Origin: Delphinapterus leucas
Lineage: Eukaryota > Chordata > Mammalia > Artiodactyla > Monodontidae
Length of the DNA stretch: 64,000 nt
Assembly (NCBI RefSeq): GCF_002288925.2
Contig: NW_022098031.1
Location: forward strand, 5,575,371-5,639,370
Direction of reading: 5' to 3'
Part shown: positions 38,351 to 55,472 of the stretch, piece by piece
Layout: every line of letters begins with the position of its first letter
How positions within the stretch are numbered: position 1 is the stretch's first letter
Notes under the pieces: model-generated
The model's input: the letters and a program-made list of their open reading frames with translations, nothing else
The model's database searches: none
What the model was told of the DNA's origin: nothing
Translations under genes and position numbers: made by a program

Positions 38351-39505
38351 AAAAAGTATGTAAAGGAGGAGAACCCAGCTCATACATGTCCATTCATGCA
38401 AGTTTCAGACTTTTTCAGATACTTTAGGAACAAAATGTATAGCTGACTTTGTCCAAGTAATGAACACACAATTGCTTTCTATCCTGACACCTGTTTGGTT
38501 AGTTATTTTTGCTTATGTAGAGTCAGCATTTGGTTATTATATCAGTTATTTTATAAGGACCTTGAAAAAGTACTATATATAAAGATCCATAAGATAAATC
38601 AGGAATAAAGCTTAGGAATTTCATTTTCCTGGCTTTGCTGCTTTTGTACTATTGTTGAAAAAAGTTTAGCATGTGTGCGTGCATGAGTGTTTGCATGCAT
38701 ATATGTGTATAAAATGCTATTTATTGGAATACTGTAATATTTATTTTCTAAATATTTGTGTTCAGTAGGGTTTAAGATTCTTGTGTTGAAAAAAAGGTGA
38801 ATTCAGAGAAGCAATATATGTTACAAAACAGAGAGCTTTGACCTTAGTCTCTACACCTCGGTTCACTTTTCTTTAAAATGGAATAGTGGAATCTACTGTG
38901 CAATATGTTTGCAGGATCAGAAGAGATGCAAATTATTTTTTTAGGACAGATGCCCTCACTGAATTTTACCTGTTAAAATTATTATAGCTCTTGGTTTTAG
39001 ATTGTTATTTTTATTATTTTTTGGTTGCTATTTTTAAATGACAAAGGCAGTGTTGCTCTTGGCATCTTAAAACTATCCCTAGTTTTTTAAAGTATCACTT
39101 ATTAATCATATAAACTGTCATTGGTGGCATAGCCTGGAATTTCTTAGTTTTCTGATGTCTCTGAGGACAATGGACACTGAATTAGATTTGGGAGGTAGAA
39201 TTAGTTAAAAACAGTATAAAACAATTGTGTAGTTACCATATTTTGCTGATTAGTTATGGATAGAAAACATCTATGATTTAGACAGTTTTATAGTACTTGG
39301 GAATGTTTGGTATTAGCTTTCATTACTAAGCTCTTATCTTCACAATTTCAGAATTATGGTCTGGTGCTGTATTAGCTGAATAACTTTTTATATTTTCTAG
39401 AATTGGCCCATTTTGTTTATTCTTATAGCAAGTAGAGCCAAAAAATTAAAAATTGGTAATGATCTCTATGAATAAAACTGGCTTACCCTTGTGAATGCAG
39501 TAATG

Positions 39506-39531
39506 CGTGTGTGTGTGTGTGTGTGTGTGTG
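39506..39531. repeat. (GT)13 microsatellite
   Basis: Uninterrupted GT dinucleotides. Confidence 0.97.
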
Positions 39532-39783
39532 ACTCGTACTTTTCAGCACCCACTAGTCTGTTAATCCCTTGCAATCTGGATTCTCTCCTATTTCTTCACT
39601 AAAAGTGCTTAATCGAGGGAAACTAAGGATGGCCTAATTATCTCATTCAAAAGTCCTTTCTCCATTTTTATCTTCTTTGAACTCTGCAGAAATTGGCATT
39701 GTTAATCCCTCTTCCTTGAAGCATTATCTTTCTTTTCTTATCTCTGACATTGTCCTGCTCTTGTCACTCAAACTGACAATCTG

Positions 39784-39820
39784 TTCCCTTATTAGTTCCC
39801 TTATTAGTCCCTTATTAGTC
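39784..39820. repeat. 12-bp tandem repeat (ttcccttattag)3
   Basis: Three consecutive copies, the last shortened by one base. Confidence 0.9.
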
Positions 39821-39954
39821 TTAGTTTATACTTTTCTTCCTAATCTATTATGTTTGTTGTTTTCATAAGCCTTCTTAAACATCCATTTGGGGGGAGTGGT
39901 TGGTTGTAAATAAGTGAACCAAAGTTGTGTTAAACTTTAAGTTTGGCGTGGCCA

Positions 39955-40450
39955 TAGTCTTTGCTATTGTCAATATTTATTAAGCACTACTCAGTACCAT
40001 TGACATAAAATAGGAATAAAAATTCCTGCTGTCACAAGCTTGTGTTCAACCAAAGGAGAAAAAATAAAACATTACAGAAATGAGGGAAGTGCTATAGTAG
40101 AGATATGAATAGGAACCTAACAAGAAAGTGCTTCATTTTGCCTTAGATTTTAGGGATTACTTTCAAAGACTAAGTGATCCCTGAGTTGAGTCTTGAATAT
40201 TAAGTAGTTCTTTGCCAGTCACACAAAGCAAAGAGGTGTATTTCAGACAGAAGAACTGCATGTACAAAGGCATCATACATCATAGAATATGGTGAGGTTC
40301 ACAGCAGAAAGGTGTGTAAGGTCCACATAAAGAAATTTCTTGAATGACATATTAAGAACATTGTGTGTTATCCTGTAATTGGAAGCGATTAAACTATTTT
40401 AAGCAGATGGGTGACATAATCACATTTGTTCCCTTAAAGGAGTGCTTATT
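39955..40450 (+). repeat. Ancient interspersed repeat relic, family not assigned
   Basis: 'aatatttattaagcactact', 'tgatccctgagttgagtctt', 'gcatgtacaaaggcatcata', 'agcagatgggtgacataatc' appear in the order of a widespread old mammalian repeat. I am not sure of the family name. Confidence 0.5.
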
Positions 40451-40668
40451 CCTAGTAATCCAAGACAAGCTAATTAAAGGAAAATTAAAAGATAAGCCAC
40501 TGACTTTGGGAATGGAGAGAAGGGAGAAGAATACTATCTAGAGGTATTTGAAGTCTGAGAATCTACACAATTCATTGATTCAACAGCCAAAGGTGTTGGG
40601 AAAATAAATAAGGAATCTAGGTACCAAGCTGGTTAATGGGTAAATGATGGTCAAAATAACAGAAAATA

Positions 40669-40855
40669 GGGCTTCCCTGGTGGTGCAGTGGTTGAGAGTC
40701 CGCCTGCCAATGCAGGGGACGCGGGNNNNNNNNNNNNNNNNNNNNNNNNNNNNNNNNTGCGAAGCCATGGCCACTGAGCCTGCGCGTCCGGAGCCTGTGC
40801 TCTGCAACGGGAGAGGCCACAACAGTGAGAGGCCCGCGTACCGCAAAAAAAAAAA
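40669..40855 (+). mobile_element. CHR-type SINE, plus strand, containing an assembly gap
   Basis: Head gggcttccctggtggtgcag and tail gtaccgcaaaa are present; the middle is unknown. Target duplications aataacagaaaata (40655-40668) and aataacaggaaata (40856-40869) differ at one base. Open frames running through the gap are meaningless. Confidence 0.93.
40726..40757. other. Assembly gap, 32 N
   Basis: Run of 32 N inside a SINE. The equivalent segment in the copy at 38155 is about 50 bases, so the gap length is probably not exact. Confidence 0.99.
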
Positions 40856-40964
40856 AATAACAGGAAATATAATGGAACAGGAAGATCAGATTTGAGCAGT
40901 ATATTAGGCAGGTAGAGTTTGAAGTTCCTTTAAAATCTTCAATAATAAAAGGTATAATAGTGTG

Positions 40965-41465
40965 ATGGTTAATTTCATGTGTCAGTTTGACTGGGCTAGG
41001 GATGCCCTGATAACTGGTAAAACATTATTTCTGGATGTGTCTATGAGGGTTTCTGGAAGAGATTAGCATTTGAGTCCGTCCACTTGAGTAAAGAAGATCC
41101 CCTCACCAGTGTGGGTGGGCATCGTCCACTCTGCTGAGGGCCAAAAAAACAGAAGGGTGAATTAGTTCTCTCTGCTTGAGCAGGGGCATTTATCTTCTCC
41201 TGCCCCCGAACATTGGCACTCCTGGTTCTTGGACCATCAGACTCAGACTGGGACTTACATCATTGGCTGCCCTGGTTCTGAGGCCATCAAGCTTGGACTG
41301 GGACTACACCACTGGCTTTTCTAAGCCTTCAGGAGGCAGACAGCAGATCATGGGACTTCTCAACCTCTGTAATCTTGTGAGCCAATCCCTCATAATAAAT
41401 CCCTTTTTATATACTATAAATATCCTATTGATTCTGTTTCTCTGGAGAACCTGGACTAATAGAGC
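40965..41465 (+). mobile_element. Old LTR-like repeat
   Basis: Starts 'gtgtgatggttaatttcatg', contains 'cagtgtgggtgggcatcgtc', 'cttgtgagccaatccctcat', 'aataaatccctttttatata', ends 'tctctggagaacctggacta'. This is a familiar mammalian LTR-like consensus whose family I cannot name with certainty. The 129-codon frame at 41176-41565 runs across it and is not a gene. Confidence 0.6.
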
Positions 41466-44400
41466 CATTGTTTTGATTACCTCCATATTATTTGTTAATT
41501 TACTGAGACTGAAGAACTGTATGGATTTGGAGATTATGATTATAAATCACAAAGAAAAGGTATAACCTGAAGATTGACATTTCATGCATTGATGGCAGTT
41601 GGAATTGTGGAAGTAGATGAGATTACTAGATTTCCAGAGATTTCAATATTTAAACTGGACGCAGATATTTCTGATTATTCCAGATTTCTGTAAATACCGA
41701 GAATTCCTTTGGTTAGAGTTCAGTTCATTCATGACAGCTTTAAAAGTGTCAATATGACAAATGCATGGTTTTTTATCTAGTAAAGCAGCTAATTGTATTG
41801 AAAATCACATTGGAGACCTTGTGATCTTGTATAGAGTCACTGTTGGGTCCTATTAGCTATATATAGAAGGGCCAGGAGATACCTATTTTCCTGGATTAGG
41901 ATGTAACTCAGTGATGTGAGCAAATGTATTTTTAATAAAAAATAAATTTTTAAAAAGAATAGCATCTCTGAAAGAGAAAAAATAAAGTGAGAAGAGTGGC
42001 ATTGTTTTACATTTTTGCAAATCTCTTTCATGTCTGACTTAATAGAAGATGGCTGGATTCTCATATCTCCTTGTGCATTCAGTCTGTTGTAATACTACAT
42101 GTCATGTAGCTTCTGGAAAACTTCCCTGTAAACTGGTGTGACAATGAGAAAGGCAAAAATCATTTTAATATCATTACAAAGCTAATTTTGATTTTGTAGA
42201 CCCAAACAAGGTTCTGAGGACAACTAGAAGTCCCCAGGCCACACTTTGATAGCTGTTGATATAGTTAAATCGCTAAGGCAAGCAGCATTAAGGTCGACCC
42301 TACTGGGTTTCCAGTTACACAGCCAATCAATCCCCTCCCGATTTTAAATATGGCTTTTCTGCGTCTCCTAACGAAATTACAAGTTACACACAGGCTTTTG
42401 TTTTGTGGAATATAGAAAATTTGCCTCTGCCCTCTGGGAAGAATTTGAACTATTTGCAAGATGCCCAAGATCTTCAGGTAGGGGAGGAATTGAAACTCTA
42501 GTTTCCTCTATCCACATAAGGATACCTGTGGAGGTAGACTAGAGTGGACTGGAAGGTCCTGACACAGGCTTTGTAGCAAGGAAGAGCAGATGTCCACTAA
42601 AAAAAGTCATCTTGAGGAGGAGGGAATACTAAAGCCCTAACAAATATGTTAATCTGTTTGGGGAAGGGCCAGATCCATTGGAGCTATGCCTGGGCTTGGA
42701 GGACTCTCAGGACCCAGTTACCTTGGCACAGGTCCTCTTTATAGAAAGGATTACTGAGCAAGCATATATGGCAAAAAGAGAACAATATATTTGAGACCGA
42801 AGCTTGGGACACTCTGTGGTGTACAGCAGAGGTGACACTGCAGGGTAGACAGCCATTCATGTCACTGGGTAGAGTGTGTTTTAACCACAGCACCATAGTG
42901 TTGAAAGAAACAGATTTATGAGTCAGTGAATCTTTGGCAGGTGTTTGAAAGCTAGTCACCTCCCTTCACCTTCAACTAATCCTCCCTTAATCTCTCTCAC
43001 TTTCAACTGAGTAAAATCAAGGATCCTTAAATAATTCATTTTGGAAAGTAATTGTTAGTCTAAAGAAAGATATACTGGGGTACATAGGGCTTAAAATGTG
43101 CCCCCCTATGTAAAATCCTAGATCATGGTGGTGTACATAATATCATTTCAAGACAAACTGAATCATTTAAAAAATAAATTTAAGACAAATTATTATATGC
43201 TAACGTTGGAAAATTTGGCTTGGGGAGAGTTTTCAATAATTGGAATTTAGGGTATACAATTCATGTTTATGTTGTGAAATGACTATATATAATCTGTTAT
43301 TCTTATGACTCAAAAGGTATAGAATTTTTCTTCAGTCTAATGAAACAGTTATAAAAATTATTTTCATGAAGTATGTTAATTGTACACTTTACATTTCATT
43401 GTGAGACTTAGAGAAGTAAAATGATATTGTATATTCATATTTGATGACTTTTAATTCTAGTTCCCTAACTTTGAATACAACAATCCATTATGATAAAACT
43501 AATATTATGTACAGGACTCTCTTGCCTGTATCCTGCAAAATTATACTTGGGTGTGAGTGGATAGGCCTTGACTGTAAACAAACAACTAAAATTTCAATGA
43601 AATCAGTCTGTGGCATAGAAAAAAAAATGTAGAGAGAATGGTATATATATTGGATAAAGGTACCAAAAAACATGATTGAAGATATTTATTAGGGGCCACA
43701 TAAGTCTCAGTAGCCAAAAGAAATATTGGGGTATATTTTCTTGATTTACAGAATCTAAATCTTATATTGTTCTATGTCTTTTGGGCTTTTTGTCTGTTTC
43801 TATGCCTATCTATATAATATATTTGTGTCTATATTTAATCTATACCTACTGTGTATAATACACATATATCCATACATATAACACATTTTATATGTAGATA
43901 TAGACATAAAACATATAACTTGTTATAAACACACACATGATTATATACAGTTACCTGTAGCTTAATCTTCTTCACTGATTTCTGAGTTTAGTAACCATGT
44001 ATGTGATCAGCTTTCTTCAATCTAATTCAGTACGATAAATGCAGTTAAGTTTGTGGAACTGCTTTTAAATGGTGAAACTTGGATGAAGAGAAGTTGATTT
44101 TACCAGCTTCAGAAGAAGTCAAAGTAATTGTCAATTCTGCATGGAACCAGCAGACACTGGTCTCTAGTTTTCCCTGTTTGGTTGGCCTTTGAGGATAGAC
44201 TTACTAATGAAAGAGACTTTTTCTCTCTCTAGAGACCACATTTCTGTAAACACCACCACACTTGTTAATTATGGCAAAAGTAGTACAAGGGACTTGAATA
44301 CGTACATAATTAAGAGCATCTGCTGAGTTTCAGGTGCTGTAGAAAAGAAGAAAATTTGCAAATGTATAATTTCTATGGACAAATAAAATCAGCTTAATGG

Positions 44401-45354
44401 TCATTGAGAATGAAGATCCAGGTTTAATCCTCTCTTGGTCATTACTTTCTTTGAATTTTGTTTTAAAATTAAACTTAAAATACATGATAAAAATTTTGTG
44501 AAAAATGGAAACTTTGCAGGCATTTATAAAATCAGTTATGATCCTCCATTAGCAACACACTCACCTGAGGCCACTCTTATACCCAGACATCACCACTGCT
44601 GAGAATATAGTGTTTCTATTTATTTGCATACACTAGTTGTACATAAAGAAAGAAATGGGATTGGACTCTGTGTATTGTTGTGCCACAGCCATTTAGAATA
44701 GAATCAGATACTTAGTATTTACTATGAGTCACTTGTTGTTGTTTAATATGTTTCAGTAGTGATCATTCTGTGTCAGTATGTATTGAACTACATCATTCTT
44801 TGTGATGCGATTTTATGACAATACCATGACTATGAATATTTACATTTTTCTGGGTCTTTTCGGGTACAAGTAATGCTTAAATTAATGCCCTACATATATC
44901 CTTGTACTTTTATATACATATTTTACCCGAGTAAATTTCTAAAAGTGGAGGTTTTGGATCAGGAGGCACTATGCGCTCTGATACTTCATCATTGGAAGTC
45001 CTTGCTCTTCTCGTGTATTGATTTCATTTAAGCTCTCGAAATACAAACTAAAAACAGGTGTACCTCATGTGGGATTGTGAAAACAAATTCCTTAGCATAT
45101 ATTTAAGTAACTTGTCTTAAAAATCTTCTCATAGTTTATTTCCAAGTGTTAAATTATCTCATTGACTTTCATTAAAAAATAGAGGTGAATTTAATTTTTC
45201 TTCAGATTTTTTCTCCCTTTAAGTTTTACAATGAAGGTCCATATTTCTGACTGTGAATTAATAAGAAGTGACTTTTAAAGACAGATTCTGTGTTGTGGCC
45301 AACAGAATTTTTACGTAACAAATAAATATTTTTAAAAGTGCTGCTTTACTAATT
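41466..45354. other. Unique AT-rich intron
   Basis: 42190-42260 ('agtccccaggccacactttg') may be a MER5 fragment; 43795-43935 is a TA-rich low-complexity tract. No gene. Confidence 0.5.
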
Positions 45355-45530
45355 TCATAAGAACTGAGCACCTACTTCTTGTCATGGGTTAGGCCTTGTC
45401 CTTGGCTCTAAGGATAGATATTAAATCCTTCTCTTTGAAGAACTTGTGGGCATGTAGAATCAGTAACAAAAGTGTGTGAAAATTGCTACAATATCATCAG
45501 TGATCCTGGGCTAGGGAAGCATGGAGAAGG
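45355..45530 (+). repeat. Possible old interspersed repeat fragment
   Basis: 'actgagcacctacttcttgt' and 'cttgtccttggctctaagga' resemble the start of an L2/MIR-era repeat. Confidence 0.4.
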
Positions 45531-46068
45531 GTCACTTAATGAGTCTTGTTCTCATTATGTTTGTAAGCTCTGGAGCTTTTGAATTAGTTATTGAGTTCAA
45601 TTTTATTTATTTATTTATTTAGCTAGCTAGCTATTTATTATCGAAGTATAGTTGCTGTACAATATTATATAAGTTACAGGTGTACAATATAGTGATTCAC
45701 ACTTTTTTAAGTTTATACCCATTTACAATTATTATAAAATATTGCCTATATTCCCTGTATTATACAGTATATCTTTGTTGCTTATTTTATACCTAATAGT
45801 TTGTAGTTCTTGATCCCTACCCCTATATATTGCCCCTCCCCCCTTCCTCTCCCCACTGGTAACCACTAGTCTGTTCTTTATATCTGTGAGTCTGCTTCTG
45901 TTTTTTTATATTCACTAGTTGCATTTTTTAGATTTGACATATAAGTGGTATCATATAGTATTTGTCTTTCTCTATTTTACTTATTTCACTTAGCATAATG
46001 CCCTATAAGACCATCCATGTTGTTGCAAATGGCAAAATTTTATTCTTTTTTATGGCTGAGTAGTATTC

Positions 46069-46071
<3 letters not shown>

Positions 46072-46110
<39 letters not shown>
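46072..46110. repeat. (TG)n microsatellite within L1 ORF2 relic
   Basis: Thirty-nine bases of alternating TG, read on the minus strand as Thr-His repeats between KKMWCRD and VEYYSAIKKN. Confidence 0.97.
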
Positions 46111-46112
<2 letters not shown>

Positions 46113-46844
46113 CTCTACACCACATCTTCTTTATCCATTCACCTGTTGATGGACACTTAGGTTGCTTCCATATCTTGGCAATGGTAAATAATGCTGCTAT
46201 GAACATTGGGGTGCATGTATCTTTTTGAATTAATGTTTCGGGTTTTCTTTTTTTTGGATATATATCCAGGAATGGAATTGCTGAGGCATATGATAGTCCT
46301 ATTTTTAGTGTCTTGAGACACCTCCACTGTTTTCCACTGCAGCTGCACCCATTTACATTCCCACCAACAATATACAAGGGTTCCCTTTTCTCTACATCCT
46401 TGCCAACACTTGTTATTTGTGGTTTGATGGTAGCCATTCTGACAGGTGTGAGGTGATATTTCATGTGGTTTTGATTTGCATTTCCCTGATGATTAGTGAT
46501 GTTGATCATCTTTTCATGTGCCTGTTACCCATCTGCATTTCCTCTTTGGAAAAATGTCTCTTCGGTTTTTCTGCCCATTTTTTAATTGAGTTGTTTGTTT
46601 TTTCTATGTTGAGTTGTAGGAGTTGTTTATATATGTAAGATATTAATCCTTTATTGTTCATATCATTTGTAAGTACTTTCTCCCATTCATTAGGTCATCT
46701 TTTCGTTTTGTCAATGGTTTCCTTTGCTGTGCAAAAGCTTTTAAGTTTAATTAGGTCCCATTTGTTTATTTATGCTTTTATTTCCTTTACATTAGCATAT
46801 GGATCCAAAAAAATATTGCAGTGATTTATGTCAAAGAGTGTTCT

Positions 46845-46903
46845 TCAATTATATCTCAATAAAACTAGAAGAAAAAAAGAATAGTTCTAATAAAAAAATA
46901 AAA
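46845..46903 (+). mobile_element. Tiny L1 tail inserted within the L1 relic
   Basis: Fifty-nine bases: 'tcaattatatctcaataaaa' (the L1 3' terminus, as at 8951-8971) plus an A-rich tail. They interrupt the L1 text and are flanked by tgttct at 46839-46844 and 46904-46909. Confidence 0.75.
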
Positions 46904-47021
46904 TGTTCTGCCTATGTTTTCCTCTAGGAGTTTCATAGTATCTGGCCTTACATTTAGGTTTTTAATCCATTTTGAGTTTATTTTTGTGTATGGTGTTAGA
47001 GAATGTTAGTTGTTGAGTTCA

Positions 47022-49664
47022 GTTACATATATTTTAATGCTAACCTGAAAGAGAAAATGATGAAACATAAAAATATACCACACTTTCCCCCTGTTTCTCT
47101 CAGCCTATTATATATACCTGGAGATTCTACTTGAATGTTTGCTTCGAGGTTGATTGACCTAATACCTTCTATGTAGAATCTGGACTCTGAGGACTTCTAC
47201 TCCATAATTGCTAATTGGAAAAAAAAAGGGAGAGAGAGAGAGTCTGGGGCACTCTATGTTGCTAAGCATGGGCACTGAGCTTATGGAGAAAAAGTAACTA
47301 CTCACTGGACGCACAAGCCAATATTTTAGTAGGATATTCCCAGCCTGAAACTGCCTTGGGTGAAATATCAGTTCTGTGAATTCAGTCAACATGCTACATT
47401 TTGTCTGGAAAGCTTTCTAACATTTTAATTAGTATTTAACATGCCTCTTTTTATTTTCATTTAATGCTTGTAGGAGTCTGTGGTCTTATCACAGGGGAAA
47501 AGGAAGAGAAAGATGGCAGTATAAGTTTCTTCCCCAACTCCCTGGTAAGATACAAACTTCATTAACAGAATGAATGGAAGCTAACATTGGCAACATTTGG
47601 ACCTGTGAGCCAATTCAGTTTGCTTCAGCTGTAAATTTGGCTTTTTTGCTTCAATATGCGGACTTTCATTTTTCATTTCTGTTATTTCCTTTTTTCACAT
47701 CATTTTTATCCTCACTAGAATATAGTCTACCTTATTTTGTTAATTTATTCATTCTTTTATTAATTTTTCCATCCTTCTATTCATCCATCCAGCCATACTA
47801 AATACTAACTACTGTGACAGAAGCAGGAGGTACAGAAATGAATATGACATCATTCCAGTCCTTAAACAGTTCCCAGTTCAGTGAAGAGGAAAAACAAATA
47901 AAACCTTCTTTTTCCCCATTTATTTCCTTTTTAATTTTTTAAAAATATTATTCAATCTAACCTCATATTTACCCATCTCGGCTTAACTCAGTGAATCAGG
48001 AACAAAAGAAGACATTTTCTATATCCAAGACTCTTAGATTTAAGTTCAGGTAAAGTGCACAAGTTCCTTGCTAAAGGAATCCAAATGTGGCCTCTGGATA
48101 ATTCTAGATCTTCAAGGTTTCTGGAGTCACCCTTTCATTTGATACTCAAACTAAGTTCCTAATAAACTGAGACCCTATTCTTCATTCCATGGGAAGCTCT
48201 GTCTCCCAATATCTCCAAGGACTTTATTGGGAGCTGCATTTCTCCTTATTACATTTTACTTTTATTTGTTACTCTCTTATGGTTTCGAATCTCAGTACGT
48301 ATTTTGCCTCTCGTGGTTGACTGATGTCCCCTTTTTGTTCTCCCATGGTCCAATGCCTTCATTACTCAAAGCACCTTCAACACCAAGCTGTTTTGTACAA
48401 CCACCTTTTGCTGAAGGCCTAACAGAGCAAGCATCATCTTAGAATTTAATATTCTCCATTGGTCTCCCAAAGTTCTGCTGCTGTACCTGTGGGGGGATTT
48501 CTCAATTGTTTGTGCTCATATTATGGGCCTCTCCTCCTTCACTTTAGAGACATTTTCCACTTCCTTCTCTTCAGAATTCAACTTCCTTCCAAGGTCCTCA
48601 CTTGCAGGCTGATAGAGGCCAACTTCCAATTTCCTACCATGTTATTATGAAGCATACTTTGGTTCTCAGTTACAACTCTTGTTCTAGACCATACCTAGTG
48701 TCCTTAGCCTTTATAAATAAAAAATGACCTATCTAGCTGATTTTTAAGCAAAATAATGAGGTACTTCTAAGATGAATGTTGTATATTTCCAGGAGTATCA
48801 AAGTTTGTTTCCATTCTTTATACTCTTTTTAGTTTCCGATTATAGTACTATCACACTCCAGCAGATTTACAAAGTCTTTAAAAGCTAAAGATATACTGAG
48901 TTATAAAGATTACAATGAAGAATAATACAAATACAAAAATCATCATGTAGTTCTTTAAATTATGCTAATAAAAATATTTATAGATGCAAGTTCCAATGAC
49001 ATAAAAACAGACAATTTTTGGTTTCTAAAGTTTTGTGTCTTAGAATTGTGTATATTTAGAAACTATTCCGTTGCTTTGTTTATTCACAGGTATTTGTGTA
49101 GTTCTTTAAAGCAGATAATCTCAGGCCAAAGTTTTTTTTTTTTTTAGTCTTTTTGTGTATCTCTTATGTATTTGGCGAGATCTGTATATCTCATCCATTG
49201 AAGATCAACCAGGGGCCAAAAAAGAGGTGGTTTCAATCTCTTCTTGAAACTTAGATCTTTTCAGTGTCATGGTTGAGATGCAGGATATTAGGGAAGAGCT
49301 TTGGGTTTGGGATATACCCTATTATTTCTAAATAATGGCCTCCCTCCACTTGACTGATGACCTCCTCCTGCTGAATAATTCATTTGTTTAGACATTCAAG
49401 GAATAGTCTCTTGGTATTCATTAAGCATGCTCAATCTAAGAGCGTTATCAGAGAGCACCAGAAATCTGCCAGCTTCTTTGAAAGCCTCTGGTGCTGACAG
49501 ATGGCAACAGTGCCATTTACTAAAACAACTGGGTTTCAAGTTTTCAGATCTTTAATATTAAGAAGTATGTGATCCCAAGATAAATAAAGGTTTCAACATA
49601 TTTGTATTCTACATTTGAGAGTTTGGTAGTTATGGGAACAGAATCGGGGGCAAAACTTACCAAG
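47022..49664. other. Unique intron
   Basis: 47750-47900 ('tactaactactgtgacagaa', 'cattccagtccttaaacag') may be an old repeat fragment. No gene. Confidence 0.5.
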
Positions 49665-49850
49665 TTAGTGTCTCAGGTCTATCACTTTGTAATCTTATGA
49701 CTTTGGAGAAGTGACAAACTCTGTGACTGTAAAAGGTGATGGTGTAGTGTTGTTATGAGTGTTGACGTGAGTTAATTACGTAAATTGCTTTGAAGAGTGT
49801 CTGGCGCTAGTAAGAACTATATAAGTGAGAGCTTTTATTATTATTCTGTA
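49665..49850 (+). mobile_element. MIR SINE relic
   Basis: 'aatcttatgactttggagaa', 'gttgttatgagtgttgacgt', 'gaagagtgtctggcgctagt', 'gagcttttattattattctg' match the 3' two-thirds of MIR. Confidence 0.6.
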
Positions 49851-54062
<4,212 letters not shown>

Positions 54063-54454
54063 TAATGAAGTATTTAAAAATTAAGTCACTCGTCTAATTA
54101 CTTTAATACAATGGATTCAGCAGCCTTTAAAAGTTATCTTTTTTCCTACAATGAATTAAACTCACTAATTGACACTATGCATATATTTGATAAGTAATTA
54201 ATAATTTAAAACAATAATAAAGCTTTTTTCAAAGTAAAACATTAAACGTACTCTAGTTGTCTCTTATCCAGTATTTGGGCAACTTTTCCTAGTGGTTTAC
54301 CTGAATGTCAGAAGGTTGCTAAGGTACAAGATCCTCAGCCATATAGAACAATATACCCAATCACTGGAAAGGCTACTTGTGTACTTACAAAATGTATTGA
54401 TGGAATTTTTCTTCAGGGCAGTAATAATTCTAAGTTTATTATTTTTTTCATTGA

Positions 54455-54518
54455 CACTGAACAGTGCGTGGCACATAGAAGATACTTAATAAATATTTGT
54501 TGAATGAATACATTGTAT
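54455..54518 (+). mobile_element. MIR/L2 3' tail fragment
   Basis: 'cagtgcgtggcacatagaag' then 'taataaatatttgttgaatg' is the shared 3' end of MIR and L2. Confidence 0.65.
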
Positions 54519-55429
54519 CGGACAGACATCTTTGTTAAGGAATATAACAGGATACTGAAGCTCCACTCCAGCACAGTTTCATTTCCCTAGATTGTGCCAG
54601 GTGTCTATGACTATTCCTTAGGTGCTAGTTTTTGTCTTTGTTTTTGTTTTAGTAAATTTTACAAACCAACAGTTGGACCCTTTTCTTCTCCTTAAGAAAT
54701 AGTTTTGTGACAATTATAACCCACCATTGTCAAAGTGCTGGTATGCTCTTAGATTACCTCCTACTTTGAGAATTCCAGTGGCTTTAGTGTCATGGTTATT
54801 TTTCTCTGTTTATTGACAGAATAGAGAAAGAACTATTAATTTCTTATGAAGAAATAATAATTTCTTATGCAGTTGACTGAATTTGAATGAAAAGCCACTC
54901 CAAAACTTTCACGTTAGTGCAAGTGCATTTTTAAAATATTGTGCTTATTTGCTATTCATTGCAGTTTCTTCCTATTGAATACTTTACCATTTTAAGCCTA
55001 AAATATTTATTTTGTGATGACTACTTTCTTTGAAATAGCTCATTACCCATGTTGTGCTTCTCTTTCATTTCTTCTGAGCACTTTACATTGTTCTTTCTGT
55101 CTCCACACCTGTGAGTCGCGAAAGAGAAGACAAAGGACTCTTCTTTTGTTTCTTTAATATGTAATATTTTAAATATTTTAAATCCTTCTTTCAATCTCTA
55201 CATCTATCCCTTGCACCAAAATGTATTTCAATCATCTTAAGAGATTTATTTGATTTTTTTGCTATTTTACATTTAAATATCATGTTACAACAATTTTTAA
55301 ATATTTTATAAAGATAGTTAATATTCTGTCATAGTATTTGAGCAAAATATATGTACATATATTAAATAATAATATCTAACTAATAATATAGAACATAGTA
55401 TTTTAAGTGCATTGTAATCTTAAATCACT

Positions 55430-55472
55430 ATACATGTATATACATATATACTTATACATGTATATATGTATT
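55430..55472. repeat. AT palindromic low-complexity tract
   Basis: Two acatgtatata blocks and their near-complements; a decayed (TA/TATACA) repeat. Confidence 0.6.

Larger units (their letters stand above)
38369..39954. other. Unique intron with small tandem repeats
   Basis: Holds the (GT)n tract and a 12-bp tandem repeat listed separately. Nothing else recognised. Confidence 0.5.
45600..47005 (-). mobile_element. 5'-truncated L1, minus strand, with target duplications
   Basis: The left part (45600-46000) is the L1 3' UTR read backwards. From about 46003 to 47005 the minus strand is the C-terminal part of ORF2, with recognisable pieces [30 protein letters not shown] and EYYSAIKKNKILPFATTWM broken by indels. 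The 16-bp target duplications at 45584-45599 (ttagttattgagttca) and 47006-47021 (ttagttgttgagttca) differ at one base. The copy is dead: truncated and frameshifted. Confidence 0.92.

Noticed and set aside
38037..38393. 118-codon frame and similar arginine-rich frames at 7323, 19427, 28280 and 63037
   Set aside because: All are translations of CHR-type SINEs; the same peptide (GLSLLWPLPLRSTGSGRAGS) recurs in each.
41176..41565. 129-codon plus-strand frame
   Set aside because: Runs across an old LTR-like repeat and its flank, with no domain and no splice or promoter context.
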